Shown here: piece after piece, positions 52,003 through 61,402 of the stretch | How positions within the stretch are numbered: the first letter of the stretch is position 1 | How the letters are laid out: each line of letters opens with the position of its first letter | Assembly (NCBI GenBank): GCA_017538105.1 | Contig: JAFYJN010000063.1 | Location: 1 to 64,000 of the forward strand | Direction: 5' to 3' | Source of the DNA: Prevotella sp. | GTDB lineage: Bacteria > Bacteroidota > Bacteroidia > Bacteroidales > Bacteroidaceae | Length of the DNA stretch: 64,000 nucleotides | Position numbers and translations under genes: made by a program | The notes under the pieces: model-generated | What the model was told of the DNA's origin: nothing | Database searches by the model: none | Seen by the model: the letters and a program-made list of their open reading frames with translations, nothing else

Positions 52003-52084
52003 AGTGAAGAGTTAAAAATTCAGAGTTTAGAAAAATACCAAGAGGCACAGAAACCTCAACATTCAACACTAAGATTCAACCCCT

Positions 52085-52127
52085 AAAACTGCCAAACTGT
52101 CACGCGGTTTGGCAGTTTTTTTATTTT
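52085..52127 (+). terminator. Rho-independent terminator after recA
   Basis: AAAACTGCCAAAC, 9-nt loop, GTTTGGCAGTTTT: perfect 13-bp stem running into a T-run (TTTTTTTATTTT). The spacer before it contains CATTCAACACT-type words. Confidence 0.92.
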
Positions 52128-52223
52128 CCCATATTGTTTGGCATACGGTTTGCTGTTAACAAGGCGGACGCAATTGTCCATGCTTCAAATAGAAACATAA
52201 TAATAACAAAAAACAATACAACT

Positions 52224-54140
52224 ATGGGAAAAATTATTGGAATTGACTTAGGTACTACCAACTCCTGCGTTGCCGTTTTCGAGGGCAACGAGCCGGTAGT
52301 CATTGCCAACAGCGAAGGCAAGCGCACCACCCCATCGGTGGTGGGATTCGTGAAAGACGGTGAACGTAAAGTGGGCGACCCCGCCAAACGTCAAGCCATC
52401 ACCAATCCGAAGAATACCGTTTACAGCATCAAGCGTTTCATGGGCGAGACATACGCCCAATGTAGCAAAGAGGTGGACCGTATTCCCTTTAACGTGACCA
52501 ACGAGGGCGGTTATCCGCGAGTTGACATCGAAGGTCGCAAGTACACCCCGCAGGAAATCTCCGCCATGATTCTTCAGAAAATGAAGAAGACTGCCGAGGA
52601 CTATTTGGGTGAGGAAGTGACGGAAGCCGTGATTACCGTGCCCGCCTACTTCTCCGATTCACAGCGTCAAGCCACAAAAGAAGCCGGTCAGATTGCCGGT
52701 CTCGATGTGAAGCGTATTGTGAACGAGCCTACGGCAGCCGCTCTGGCCTATGGTGTTGACAAGGCTAACAAAGAAATGAAGATTGCCGTGTTCGACCTTG
52801 GTGGCGGTACATTCGATATCTCCATCCTTGAATTCGGTGGCGGTGTGTTCGAAGTGCTCAGCACCAATGGTGACACTCATCTTGGTGGCGACGACTTCGA
52901 CCAGGTGATTATCGACTGGCTTGTTCAGGAGTTCAAGAACGATGAGGGTGCAGACCTCAAACAAGACCCGATGGCTATGCAGCGTCTGAAGGAAGCTGCC
53001 GAAAAAGCCAAGATTGAGCTTTCGAGCAGCACCTCCACAGAGATCAACCTCCCCTATATCATGCCGGTAGGTGGCGTGCCTAAGCACTTGGTGAAGACCC
53101 TCACCCGCGCTAAGTTCGAGCAACTGGCACATGACCTTATCCAAGCTTGTCTGGCTCCTTGCCAGAACGCTATCCGCGACGCCAAGTTGTCAACAAGCGA
53201 CATCGACGAGGTCATCCTCGTGGGCGGTTCCAGCCGTATCCCCGCCGTACAGACATTGGTGAAGAACTACTTCGGCAAAGAGCCCTCGAAGGGCGTGAAC
53301 CCCGACGAGGTGGTGGCCGTGGGTGCCTGTATCCAAGGAGCCATCCTGAACAAAGAAGGTGGCGTGGGCGACATCGTGCTGCTCGACGTTACTCCGTTAA
53401 CCCTCGGCATCGAGACCCTCGGTGGTGTCATGACGAAACTGATCGACGCCAACACGACCATTCCTTGCAAGAAGAGCGAGACCTTCTCGACGGCTGCTGA
53501 CAACCAGACCGAGGTGACCATCCACGTGCTGCAAGGTGAGCGCCCCATGGCTGCCCAGAACAAGAGTATAGGCCAGTTCAACCTCACCGGTATCGCACCT
53601 GCCCGTCGTGGTATTCCTCAGATTGAGGTGACCTTCGACATCGACGCCAATGATATTCTGAAGGTGTCGGCCAAAGACAAGGCTACGGGCAAGGAGCAGG
53701 CCATCCGCATCGAGGCCTCTTCAGGTCTGAGCAAGGAAGAGATTGAGCGCATGAAGGCTGAGGCCGAGAAGAACGCCGAGAACGACAAGAAGGAGCGCGA
53801 ACGCATCGACAAGATGAACCAGGCCGACTCGATGATTTTCCAGACCGAAACCTTCCTCAACGAGAACGGTGACAAGTTGGGTGCCGACAAGGCTAATGTG
53901 GAAGCCGCCGTACAGCAGTTGAAGGATGCACATAAGAGTGGCGACATCGCCGCCATCGATAGTGCCATCAACAACCTCAACCAGGTGATGCAAGCCGCAT
54001 CCGCGAAGATGTATCAGCAGGCTGGTGGTGCCCAACCCGGTGGTGCAGGCTTTGGTGGCCAGCAGGCCGGCGGTCAACAGACCCAGGGCAGCGACCCAAA
54101 CGACAACATCCAAGACGCCGACTTCGAGGAGGTGAAATAA
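52224..54140 (+). CDS. dnaK: Molecular chaperone DnaK (Hsp70)
   Basis: 638 residues from ATG 52224; the open frame begins earlier, but [21 protein letters not shown] is the conserved N-terminus. ATPase signatures: [27 protein letters not shown] and [14 protein letters not shown]; linker [13 protein letters not shown]; substrate domain with [17 protein letters not shown]; Gly/Gln-rich C-terminus ending in DADFEEVK. Complete. Acts with DnaJ and GrpE on unfolded proteins; neither gene is next to it. No CIRCE-like inverted repeat was seen in the 90 bp upstream; a box-like TATTGTTTG lies at 52133, with one base too many for the consensus. Confidence 0.97.
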   Translation: MGKIIGIDLGTTNSCVAVFEGNEPVVIANSEGKRTTPSVVGFVKDGERKVGDPAKRQAITNPKNTVYSIKRFMGETYAQCSKEVDRIPFNVTNEGGYPRVDIEGRKYTPQEISAMILQKMKKTAEDYLGEEVTEAVITVPAYFSDSQRQATKEAGQIAGLDVKRIVNEPTAAALAYGVDKANKEMKIAVFDLGGGTFDISILEFGGGVFEVLSTNGDTHLGGDDFDQVIIDWLVQEFKNDEGADLKQDPMAMQRLKEAAEKAKIELSSSTSTEINLPYIMPVGGVPKHLVKTLTRAKFEQLAHDLIQACLAPCQNAIRDAKLSTSDIDEVILVGGSSRIPAVQTLVKNYFGKEPSKGVNPDEVVAVGACIQGAILNKEGGVGDIVLLDVTPLTLGIETLGGVMTKLIDANTTIPCKKSETFSTAADNQTEVTIHVLQGERPMAAQNKSIGQFNLTGIAPARRGIPQIEVTFDIDANDILKVSAKDKATGKEQAIRIEASSGLSKEEIERMKAEAEKNAENDKKERERIDKMNQADSMIFQTETFLNENGDKLGADKANVEAAVQQLKDAHKSGDIAAIDSAINNLNQVMQAASAKMYQQAGGAQPGGAGFGGQQAGGQQTQGSDPNDNIQDADFEEVK

Positions 54141-54167
54141 AAAACGATAAGAAACAACAAGAAAACA

Positions 54168-54210
54168 TATAGAAAGTGGTGTAACTATGTTAGTTACACC
54201 ACTTTCTATA
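54168..54210 (+). terminator. Long perfect hairpin downstream of dnaK
   Basis: TATAGAAAGTGGTGTAACTA, loop TGT, then its exact complement TAGTTACACCACTTTCTATA: 20-bp stem, 27 bp after the dnaK stop. Only a weak T-content follows (ATTGTTAG), so it may also protect the 3' end or act in both directions. Confidence 0.75.
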
Positions 54211-54354
54211 ATTGTTAGTCTTTGTCATTTTAACCTATGGGTTAAATAGTGAGTCAACAATAATAAAGCGCTCAAGTTTAAAGTATTGATTTCTCATAAA
54301 GAGTTAGGAGTGTGGTATTACGTGATATGATTGAAACCTCAAAGTCTTACATTA

Positions 54355-55422
54355 TTATTTCACCATTTGCTTCTTTCTGTTTATAATATAAATACCGTCT
54401 TGTATGGGCTTACTGGAAAGCATACGGCCATCCAGTGTATACCACACTCCGTTCTCCATATTCGATACACATGAGCCTTCTTCTGAATTTATCCACTTTA
54501 TATCAAGCGAACTAATCTCAACGATTTCATAAAAGTCTTGCCAGTATTCTGCAGCTTCATAGGCACCCTTGCAACCGATAGGAACATTAAGCTGGGCGTT
54601 TTCATAATTTGAGAACGTGTCATGATAAATACTTATAGGCGTTTCTTTGTAAACATAAACTTTCTTCAAATTGGGACAATACTGAAATGCCCCGTCATCT
54701 AAAAACGAAACCGTTGAAGGAAGCGTTATTGTGGAAAGCTTTGAACAATCTGCAAACGAATACCATGCCACGTTAATAACACCCTCAGAAATTGTTACAC
54801 TTTGAACTTCTGTACAGCCATAAAATGTACCCCAGTTGACAGAATTCACATTACCAGGAATAACTAAATCGATAATCTCCGTATTCTCATCGCTAAAGAG
54901 ATGATGAGAATAGAACAACGGACTAGCATAGAATTTAGCATTCTTATCGTCCGTATTAATGTCATAAGCAGGATTGTTATAGTCATCATCAAATCCAAAA
55001 ATAATATTACACCATGCTGTAATATCAGGAACTATAACTTTTCTCAAATTAAAACAACAAAAAAAAGCGCTAGCTCCAATATTAGTTACACTTGATGGGA
55101 TAATAATTCGAGTCAAACTTGAACAATCCTTAAAAGCTCTTTTACCGATAGAGGTTACACCTTCAGGGATTGTTACTCCTGTAATATCTGCACATTGAAG
55201 AAAAGCATCATCTCCAATACCTATTACTTTATACGCAGAACTATTGTAATATACTTTTGAGGGTATGACCACGTCTCCATAAGTAAAATCCGCCCCATAA
55301 ATCGTCGCATTTGAGCCTGTGATGGTAAAGGTCCAAGTCACGCCGTCACTATTAGTCCATTTATATGCCCATACTCGCATGATTCCAAATAGCAATAAAG
55401 CTAATAAGAATAGTTTTTTCAT
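54355..55422 (-). CDS. BspA-like leucine-rich-repeat surface protein (LRR_5 type)
   Basis: 355 residues. Signal peptide to about residue 19 (RVWA). From about 55 to 275 there are repeated units of the BspA type: VIGIGDDAFLQCADITGVTIPEGVTSIG, KRAFKDCSSLTRIIIPSSVTNIG, YSFADCSKLSTITLPSTVSFLDDGAFQYCPNLKKV. The last 40 residues (GVWYTLDGRMLSSKPIQDGIYIINRKKQMVK) are the conserved C-terminal tail found on many Prevotella-type exported proteins, possibly a secretion or anchoring signal. Such proteins bind host matrix proteins or other cells. The gene is clearly AT-richer than the housekeeping genes next to it, suggesting transfer. Confidence 0.87.
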   Translation of the reverse strand: MKKLFLLALLLFGIMRVWAYKWTNSDGVTWTFTITGSNATIYGADFTYGDVVIPSKVYYNSSAYKVIGIGDDAFLQCADITGVTIPEGVTSIGKRAFKDCSSLTRIIIPSSVTNIGASAFFCCFNLRKVIVPDITAWCNIIFGFDDDYNNPAYDINTDDKNAKFYASPLFYSHHLFSDENTEIIDLVIPGNVNSVNWGTFYGCTEVQSVTISEGVINVAWYSFADCSKLSTITLPSTVSFLDDGAFQYCPNLKKVYVYKETPISIYHDTFSNYENAQLNVPIGCKGAYEAAEYWQDFYEIVEISSLDIKWINSEEGSCVSNMENGVWYTLDGRMLSSKPIQDGIYIINRKKQMVK

Positions 55423-55716
55423 AATATAATGATATTTAATAAAAACTTAGTAAGGAATAGGGACCCCACGGTTTGCCAGGGATCAGACATCGACTCCTAC
55501 AGACTCACAGCTCAGTTAATGAGTAAACCGTCCGGATTCCTTTATCTTTTGTCATCTCGCATGAAACGCACCCATCTCCACCAAAAAGTTGTGCTTTAAT
55601 TTTGTGACTTTGATATGATTTCCTTTTGCATGAACGTAGCAAATCTTTTCACAAACAAATTACCCACCCCCGCAAAAGGCATCCATATCATCAAAGGCCG
55701 GAAGAAAATGCAGAGA
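55423..55716. other. Spacer between the BspA-like gene and the second polysaccharide locus
   Basis: About 290 bp. No convincing gene, promoter box or terminator was found on either strand. On the minus strand a short 16-codon frame beginning TKDKGIRTVYSLTEL (ATG at about 55561) is visible, possibly a degraded gene end. A plus-strand frame at 55615-55800 runs into the glycosyltransferase gene and has no support. Confidence 0.4.
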
Positions 55717-56781
55717 TCAACGGGAATAAATGTCGTTCAGTTTTCTGACATACTCTTTTGGTTGAAGTTTCCTAAAGATAATGTCCTTGGCATTCGCTGA
55801 TATAGACTTTCGCAGTTGGATATCATTCGCCAACCTACTGATTGCGTCCACAATACCGTCAGCATCCCTCAACTGTATGAAAAGCCCCGTCTCGCCATCT
55901 TTCACGAAATCGCTAATGCTACCGACATTGGTGGTGACAGGAACCATGCCAAAGCTCATACATTCAAGTAACGACATGGGCAACCCTTCATAAAAAGAAG
56001 GAAGGAGGAACACATCGCATAGTTGCAGCAAGCAGTCTTTTTTCTCACCCGAAACCACGCCTTCGTAGATAAACTGATCTCCCAACTGGGTCTGGAATCG
56101 ATCTATATAATTACATCCCTTCTGCTCAATACCAGCGAAATGGAGGACGAATTGCTCACCCTTCTCTTTCATCTTTCGGGCAGCCTCGAGCATATAATCC
56201 ATACCCTTGTTGGGTTCTATCCGTCCGAGATACAGAATATGCATCGAATCAGGATTATCAGTTCTCTGAAATTTTGAAGCAATACTCAAGTCGATGCAAT
56301 TAGGTAGGACATAGACCTCTTCAGGATTATAATCATCCTTCAACCGTTGCTTCTCCTTCTCGCTCAACACAATGAAACGCGCATCCCAGGAGAAAACCTT
56401 CTTCAACAACATATTCAGCAAAAATGGTTTCTTATCCTTGAAAAGAAACAAGCCTCCATGAAGATGAATGATGGTGTGACGACCCGATTTGACACTCTTA
56501 CGCATGAAGGGATAATCTCGAATGATGGAAAAAGCATCCAACGGGAAATTATAATGGACTATGGCACCGTGGTGCTCTCGTAGCATCCGTTTCCATGCTT
56601 TATATGTTTTCAGTATCCGGCTTACGCGGTGTAGCCCACCCTTCTCATCATCGGATTTCCCCTGCAAAAAATGGATATAATCACAACTCTCATTATTGGC
56701 GATAATGAAAGTTGTAACAGCCGAAACTCCGCTGACATTGCGGGAGGAGTCAAGGGAGGGAGCAACGATGATGGATTGCAT
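55717..56781 (-). CDS. Glycosyltransferase family 4
   Basis: 354 residues from ATG 56781, which lies 2 bp after the acetyltransferase stop; the open frame extends 87 codons further but runs through that gene and is rejected. IIVAPSLDSSRNVSGVSAVTTF at the N-terminus is the acceptor-domain loop; HILYLGRIEPNKGMDYMLEAARK and FYEGLPMSLLECMSFGMVPVTTNVG carry the donor site and E-x7-E. Predicted cytoplasmic enzyme extending a lipid-linked repeat unit. It is the last gene of the long minus-strand cluster. Donor unknown. Confidence 0.87.
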   Translation of the reverse strand: MQSIIVAPSLDSSRNVSGVSAVTTFIIANNESCDYIHFLQGKSDDEKGGLHRVSRILKTYKAWKRMLREHHGAIVHYNFPLDAFSIIRDYPFMRKSVKSGRHTIIHLHGGLFLFKDKKPFLLNMLLKKVFSWDARFIVLSEKEKQRLKDDYNPEEVYVLPNCIDLSIASKFQRTDNPDSMHILYLGRIEPNKGMDYMLEAARKMKEKGEQFVLHFAGIEQKGCNYIDRFQTQLGDQFIYEGVVSGEKKDCLLQLCDVFLLPSFYEGLPMSLLECMSFGMVPVTTNVGSISDFVKDGETGLFIQLRDADGIVDAISRLANDIQLRKSISANAKDIIFRKLQPKEYVRKLNDIYSR

Positions 56782-56783
56782 GG

Positions 56784-57395
56784 CTATTTCTTCACCTTGA
56801 CCGGAGTAGTTGCGAAGATTTCTTCCAACTGTTTGCGGGTATATCTTTCCTCGGCCGGATAAAGATTTTCCTCGTGCTCCAAGATTTGGTCGATAGTCCA
56901 CTTGAATTTGATGGGTTTGGCCGGTACGCCTCCTGCAACGCAATAAGGAGGAATATCTTTTGTCACCACTGCTCCTGCGGATACAATAGCCCCACGCCCC
57001 ACAGTCACCCCCATGAGCAGCACCACATTCATGCCAATCCACACATCCTCTTTCACTACGACATCCATGTCATAGCCATCGGGTTTTTCTTTCTCGGTGA
57101 TGGTACGGTAAAAACGCCCTATCAGTTGTGCATGGTTTCCTGTTCCTACCTTAAATCCTTCAGCAGCCCCTGACCCCTTGCCCATCACGAACTTGGCATT
57201 GAGATTCAGTATGACAGCATCACGCAGTGTATTGTTGCCCATTAGGAAAACATTCTTGGGCTTGGTTATCTTTATCGGCGGAGTGACATAAGAATCTGGA
57301 GCTATATAGCCGTAACTCCGGCGGCTATATCCAAAATAATGTCTATATAAACAATATAACCCCTTCAAGAATCTGTTTCTTTTTAACGGTATCAT
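56784..57395 (-). CDS. Hexapeptide-repeat acetyltransferase (LbH fold)
   Basis: 203 residues. The C-terminal two thirds show left-handed beta-helix hexads ([88 protein letters not shown]). The last block is the xenobiotic/maltose acetyltransferase signature. It probably O-acetylates a sugar of the repeat unit with acetyl-CoA. The N-terminus (about 1-30) is basic, with a short Tyr/Arg-rich segment. Spacing is 2 bp to the following GT4 gene and 38 bp from the LicD gene before it, consistent with one operon. Confidence 0.85.
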   Translation of the reverse strand: MIPLKRNRFLKGLYCLYRHYFGYSRRSYGYIAPDSYVTPPIKITKPKNVFLMGNNTLRDAVILNLNAKFVMGKGSGAAEGFKVGTGNHAQLIGRFYRTITEKEKPDGYDMDVVVKEDVWIGMNVVLLMGVTVGRGAIVSAGAVVTKDIPPYCVAGGVPAKPIKFKWTIDQILEHEENLYPAEERYTRKQLEEIFATTPVKVKK

Positions 57396-57433
57396 AATCT
57401 TTCAAAAAAACATCGGTTGATTTATCTTCATAT

Positions 57434-58222
57434 TCACTCTCTATGCGAGGCATCCACGTTGTGAGCCACTCTTTGCGACTCAGGAGGCAGTTGCATATAA
57501 TCGCCATAGAGTTTCTTGAGGTAGAGATCAAACTCCTTGATGCCCCTGAACATCCTGCCTTCGAAACTGTAACGAACATCCTCGCCATACCATTCCACAG
57601 GAATGAACTCCCGTTCGCCCCATCGCCCGAAGACATTGGATAGCATTTCGGTCGAATCGCAACTCTTCAAAAATTGTTCCTCCTTCTGCAATATACGTAG
57701 GCGTGATATGGGAATGATACAGCGCAACATTTTTCTTATCCCTTGCTTTAGATTGTTTTCTGGATTATTCACATAAAGTAACCGATTGAGTTTTCTCAGA
57801 TTCATCACCTTGCTCACCCGCTTGTCATCCACGTCAATTTGGTCGAGTGGAAAGACATCGATATTCAGTCCCAAATGCTGTTCTTTAGGGAGAGGAAGAG
57901 TCCGATCAAACAAGATGGTAGAAGAATCTTCTATCTTAAAGAAACAAAAGCGGACAGCTGGATTATCCTTATAGGTACAACAACGAAAAGGACTGGGCAG
58001 TTCTTCTTTCAAAACGTCTATCGTTTGTTGATAGTATTTTCTCGGTATGGCAAAATCCATATCATCGTCCCAAGGAATAAAGCCCTTGTGGCGGATGGCT
58101 CCGAGCATCGTACCCCCAATCATGAAATAGGGGATATTGTGTCTGTCGCATACCTCGGAAAAAGCCGAAGCAATATCAAGCAGTATCTGGTGTATTTCGC
58201 TGATTGACTGTATTTTCTTCAT
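57434..58222 (-). CDS. LicD-family phosphotransferase
   Basis: 262 residues. N-terminal helix with SEIHQILLDIASAFSEVCDRHNIPYFMIGGTMLGAIRHKGFIPWDDDMDFAIPR carries the GGTxLGAxRH and WDDDxD motif (Asp52-54, Asp56) that binds metal and nucleotide. LicD proteins transfer phosphocholine or related phospho-groups from CDP donors to surface sugars; the donor here is not fixed, though CDP-glycerol or a CDP-alditol is plausible given the neighbouring genes. The start overlaps the end of the polymerase/ligase gene by 47 bp. A second LicD-like gene is at the window edge. Confidence 0.87.
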   Translation of the reverse strand: MKKIQSISEIHQILLDIASAFSEVCDRHNIPYFMIGGTMLGAIRHKGFIPWDDDMDFAIPRKYYQQTIDVLKEELPSPFRCCTYKDNPAVRFCFFKIEDSSTILFDRTLPLPKEQHLGLNIDVFPLDQIDVDDKRVSKVMNLRKLNRLLYVNNPENNLKQGIRKMLRCIIPISRLRILQKEEQFLKSCDSTEMLSNVFGRWGEREFIPVEWYGEDVRYSFEGRMFRGIKEFDLYLKKLYGDYMQLPPESQRVAHNVDASHRE

Positions 58223-59450
58223 TATTCTCGTTCACTTCTTGTTTATAGCATATTAATCCGATACCGATGGCCAGGAAAATAAAGCGCATGGAACTCGGAT
58301 GAGAGATGATACAGTGGAAAATCCAGGAGAAACATATCGCAAGATATACCAGACGGTCATCCAGGCTTTTAATAGCGACCACATATGCCAGTATAGCCAA
58401 AAGGAAGGCCACGAACAGGAACAGGCCCACATAGCCATAATCGCAAAGAATCTGGATATAAGAACTATGTGGAAGTCGCGCAATGGGAAAATATTCTCCG
58501 ATATACCTCTGACCGCTACCTGGTCCCCCTCCAAACCATTTCGTTGTATTGTCAGCACGCTCAAACCCGTTGAGGGCTGTCTCCCACAAAATTATGCGTC
58601 CACTGTCCACATTTCCCCTTTCTGTGGTTAGTTCCTGTCGGTACGACAAGTCATCAAACACCCGGTACACATATCCGCCACCAAAATAGGCTGCAGCCAG
58701 CAGTATCAGGAAAGCCAGAAACTTCTGTTTGTTGAAATAGGATTGGTAGAGGTCTTTCATACAGAAGATGGTTACGATGGCCATACCTGCGGCAGCCTGC
58801 CGTTTGGCCGAATAGATACAGATGAAGGCAGTATAGAGGAATAGGAATATTTTCATCTTGTCCTTGAAGGTCAGCACGATGAGCGGAGCAATCATATAGG
58901 AGGCTCCTACGGCATTGATACCGGCCGATATTTCCAATTGAGCCAGGATGGCTTTCTGAGTAATCAAGCGGTAGGTGGCAAAGATAAGATATACCCACAC
59001 CATTAATCTGATGAAATGTTTGATTTCATCTAACTTGGCATACCTGAAACATTTCATGCAGAACATCATGCCTGCCAGCCAGAACGTCATCTTGGTAAAT
59101 CCCGCGAAATAACCCAAGCCCCGGTTGCTTGTCAGGTTAAGATAACTGAAATAGATTCGAATGAACAGATAGATGAGGAAGGCTGCAGATATGAAGACAA
59201 AGGAGTATGTCTTTTTCGAAGGAGTGTTGATACTATGATAAAGAACGAAGAGCGTGAAAGTGGTGGCAGTAATCTGGTTGTACACATTATGTTCGGCTTC
59301 CAGTCCGCCCGTCATACCCGAATTGATGTCCGACGTAAACAGGTTGACAACATAGTAAATCATCAGCAGTGCAAAGAAAATAGCCACCCTATTTCCAAAC
59401 TGCACCCCATCGTAGATAGGTTTTATCTTTTTTAGAAAATCTGTTCTCAT
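58176..59450 (-). CDS. O-antigen ligase/polymerase-family membrane protein (Wzy_C)
   Basis: 424 residues with about 11-12 hydrophobic segments. The periplasmic loop between late helices has NVDSGRIILWETALNGFERADNTTKWFGGGPGSGQRYIGEYFPIARLPHSSYIQILCDYGYVGL: the GxG and HSSYIQ blocks are typical of the O-antigen ligase/polymerase family. It may polymerise the repeat unit of this second locus or ligate it to lipid A-core; both roles share this fold. It sits between the glycerophosphotransferase gene (1 bp gap) and the overlapping LicD gene. Confidence 0.8.
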   Translation of the reverse strand: MRTDFLKKIKPIYDGVQFGNRVAIFFALLMIYYVVNLFTSDINSGMTGGLEAEHNVYNQITATTFTLFVLYHSINTPSKKTYSFVFISAAFLIYLFIRIYFSYLNLTSNRGLGYFAGFTKMTFWLAGMMFCMKCFRYAKLDEIKHFIRLMVWVYLIFATYRLITQKAILAQLEISAGINAVGASYMIAPLIVLTFKDKMKIFLFLYTAFICIYSAKRQAAAGMAIVTIFCMKDLYQSYFNKQKFLAFLILLAAAYFGGGYVYRVFDDLSYRQELTTERGNVDSGRIILWETALNGFERADNTTKWFGGGPGSGQRYIGEYFPIARLPHSSYIQILCDYGYVGLFLFVAFLLAILAYVVAIKSLDDRLVYLAICFSWIFHCIISHPSSMRFIFLAIGIGLICYKQEVNENNEENTVNQRNTPDTA

Positions 59451-59451
59451 T

Positions 59452-60621
59452 TTATACTTTCAAAATGGCTTGCATCAAGTCTTTAGAGGGTTTCCATAAT
59501 TTACTGTAGTTCGCAGGTTTCAGTTCGTCTATCCGAGCCAGCAGACCTTTCAGTTCCTGGTATGTGCGTACCTGCGGTACCTCTTCCACCAGCTCATCGT
59601 ATTCGATTTGGAACACACGGCTTCCGTTATTGTACTGTTCCTTGTCAAAAGGAAAGAGGATGAGCGGTCTGTTCAGGCGCATAAAGTCGAGAGCTATGGA
59701 ACTGTAGTCGCTAATGAGCACATCGGCGAACGGCATGATATGGTAAGAATCGATGTACTTGTCGAGCATCATCACATGCGACCGATTGACTTGAAGGTTA
59801 GGATTGATACGTGTCGAGGGGTGACATTTCAGCAGAAACAGGTAGTCGTGTTCTTCTAGAAACGCGTTCAAGTCGTCGAAATCGAGGCCGCTCTCGGCGA
59901 TGAAGTTGTACTGTGCATCGCGGTATGTCGGAGCATAGAGGATGGTACGTTTGTGCTTTTTGATGGTTCCAATGAGATGTTCACTCTCCGACGCCCCCAT
60001 TTGGTGGATATGGTCGAGGATATATTCCTGCGGTTTGAGCATGAATTCACAGCGCGGATATTCGCTCTCTATGCACTTCTCATGAGGTAGTTCGAACATC
60101 GGTGCAAAGAAATGCTCCGTCATGTAGGGCGATGAGGAGAGAAGGAGATCCGGTTTGTAGTAGAGGTGAGGATAATGCAACTTATGCACGTAGTTGGCCC
60201 ACCACCCTTTCTTCTTGTATGCCGCATGCATGGGATTGTTCCACAGACAAGCCTTCCACCCCACCCCATGCCAGAGGTTGATGATTTTTGCCCCTCCGCT
60301 TGTCCAGAAATCAATACATCCCTGTGTATGATCAACGACATAATATTTGGAAGTGAGGCAGAGCCACAACCCTTTCAGCGAGAACCTGTAATACGCAGGA
60401 TAGCCAAGTTTCCTGACCAAAGTGGTATTTTTGCGGTCACCGATCCAATACGCCTTTATCTCGGGATGGTTTTCCACCACATCGATAAAGAAATATTTAG
60501 AATTGTTGTTGAAGCCCGTGGCCCCGCCAAACACCCATTGCGACCTCTTCCGAGGAAAGAGGCGGGAGAGTTGGTAACAGAGCAATGCCACCGACCGAAA
60601 GACAATACCAATCACTTTCAT
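59452..60621 (-). CDS. CDP-glycerol glycerophosphotransferase-family protein (TagB/TagF-like)
   Basis: 389 residues. NLWHGVGWKACLWNN near 118 with the family His, YAPTYRDAQYNF near 230, LKCHPSTRI near 265 and DVLISDYSSIALDFMRLNRPLILFPFD near 310 are the diagnostic GT-B motifs (catalytic HG and the ISDYSS segment for CDP). Such enzymes move glycerol phosphate (or ribitol phosphate) from CDP to a growing chain; in Gram-positive bacteria they make teichoic acid, in Gram-negative bacteria they modify capsule or O-antigen. An N-terminal hydrophobic/basic region may bind the membrane. One bp separates it from the polymerase/ligase gene. Confidence 0.88.
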   Translation of the reverse strand: MKVIGIVFRSVALLCYQLSRLFPRKRSQWVFGGATGFNNNSKYFFIDVVENHPEIKAYWIGDRKNTTLVRKLGYPAYYRFSLKGLWLCLTSKYYVVDHTQGCIDFWTSGGAKIINLWHGVGWKACLWNNPMHAAYKKKGWWANYVHKLHYPHLYYKPDLLLSSSPYMTEHFFAPMFELPHEKCIESEYPRCEFMLKPQEYILDHIHQMGASESEHLIGTIKKHKRTILYAPTYRDAQYNFIAESGLDFDDLNAFLEEHDYLFLLKCHPSTRINPNLQVNRSHVMMLDKYIDSYHIMPFADVLISDYSSIALDFMRLNRPLILFPFDKEQYNNGSRVFQIEYDELVEEVPQVRTYQELKGLLARIDELKPANYSKLWKPSKDLMQAILKV

Positions 60622-60634
60622 GACCTGATTACCA

Positions 60635-61330
60635 TTATTTATAGCAATACCCCCCGTTTACCTCAATCAGACTGCCGTTGACGAACGGGTTGTCTATGCA
60701 GAAGCGAAAGGCATCTACAATCTCCTCCACCTCGGCAAAGCGGTGGATAGCCGTTTTCTTGTAGATATTATGTTTTATTTGTTCTGGTTTTTCCTTTTGC
60801 CAGGGAGTCATCACGAAGCCGGGCACAATGGCGTTGACGGTGGTTCCCGTTCCTTCGAACTCCTTCACCAGATTCTTGGCCAATGCGTGGACTGCTGACT
60901 TCGACACACCATAATTGAGCACTGTGGCATGGGGATGCAGTCCCATCTGTGATCCCGTGAATAGGATTCGGGAACCCGGTGGGATGAGTCCGAAGAGTTC
61001 GCGGATGATGATGTAATGCGAATTTACGGCTACTTCCATCATCTTGTCCCAATCGTCATCTGTCGTTTCCGTAAATGACTTGCGGATGGTCAGGCCAGCA
61101 TTACAGACGATGCAATCAACGGTCTTGAACACTTTTTTCACCTGTTCGATGAAGCCGTAAACTTGCTTACGGGAGGTCTGATCCACTTTGATAGGTGTGA
61201 AGTCATCCATCTTTTCCGTGAAATCCGGTCCCACGTATGTAGACATCACACGATAGCCCTTCCCTAACAACATCTTCACCACTCCGAGGCCAATGCCCGA
61301 AGTTCCTCCTGTCACTATAGCATTTTTCAT
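60635..61330 (-). CDS. Short-chain dehydrogenase/reductase
   Basis: 231 residues. NAD(P) site TGGTSGIGLG (7-16), VCNAGLT near 92, catalytic Ser in LFTGSQMGL and YGVSKSAVHALAKNLVKEF with the Tyr and Lys of the YxxxK motif. Complete classical SDR, but the substrate is not evident. Its place between the cytidylyltransferase fusion and the glycerophosphotransferase points to a sugar or polyol step for the CDP-activated building block. The protein starts immediately at the Rossmann strand, as usual for soluble SDRs. Confidence 0.88.
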   Translation of the reverse strand: MKNAIVTGGTSGIGLGVVKMLLGKGYRVMSTYVGPDFTEKMDDFTPIKVDQTSRKQVYGFIEQVKKVFKTVDCIVCNAGLTIRKSFTETTDDDWDKMMEVAVNSHYIIIRELFGLIPPGSRILFTGSQMGLHPHATVLNYGVSKSAVHALAKNLVKEFEGTGTTVNAIVPGFVMTPWQKEKPEQIKHNIYKKTAIHRFAEVEEIVDAFRFCIDNPFVNGSLIEVNGGYCYK

Positions 61331-61402
61331 TTTATTGTATTTCTATTGAAAATAACATGTATTCACTGAATAAGGAGACAATCATTCTTCCTAAGAAGTA
61401 CA

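Noticed and set aside
57343-57636. Open frame of 97 codons across the acetyltransferase-LicD boundary on the minus strand
   Set aside because: It is out of frame with both well-supported genes and its sequence is a shadow of the LicD C-terminus.
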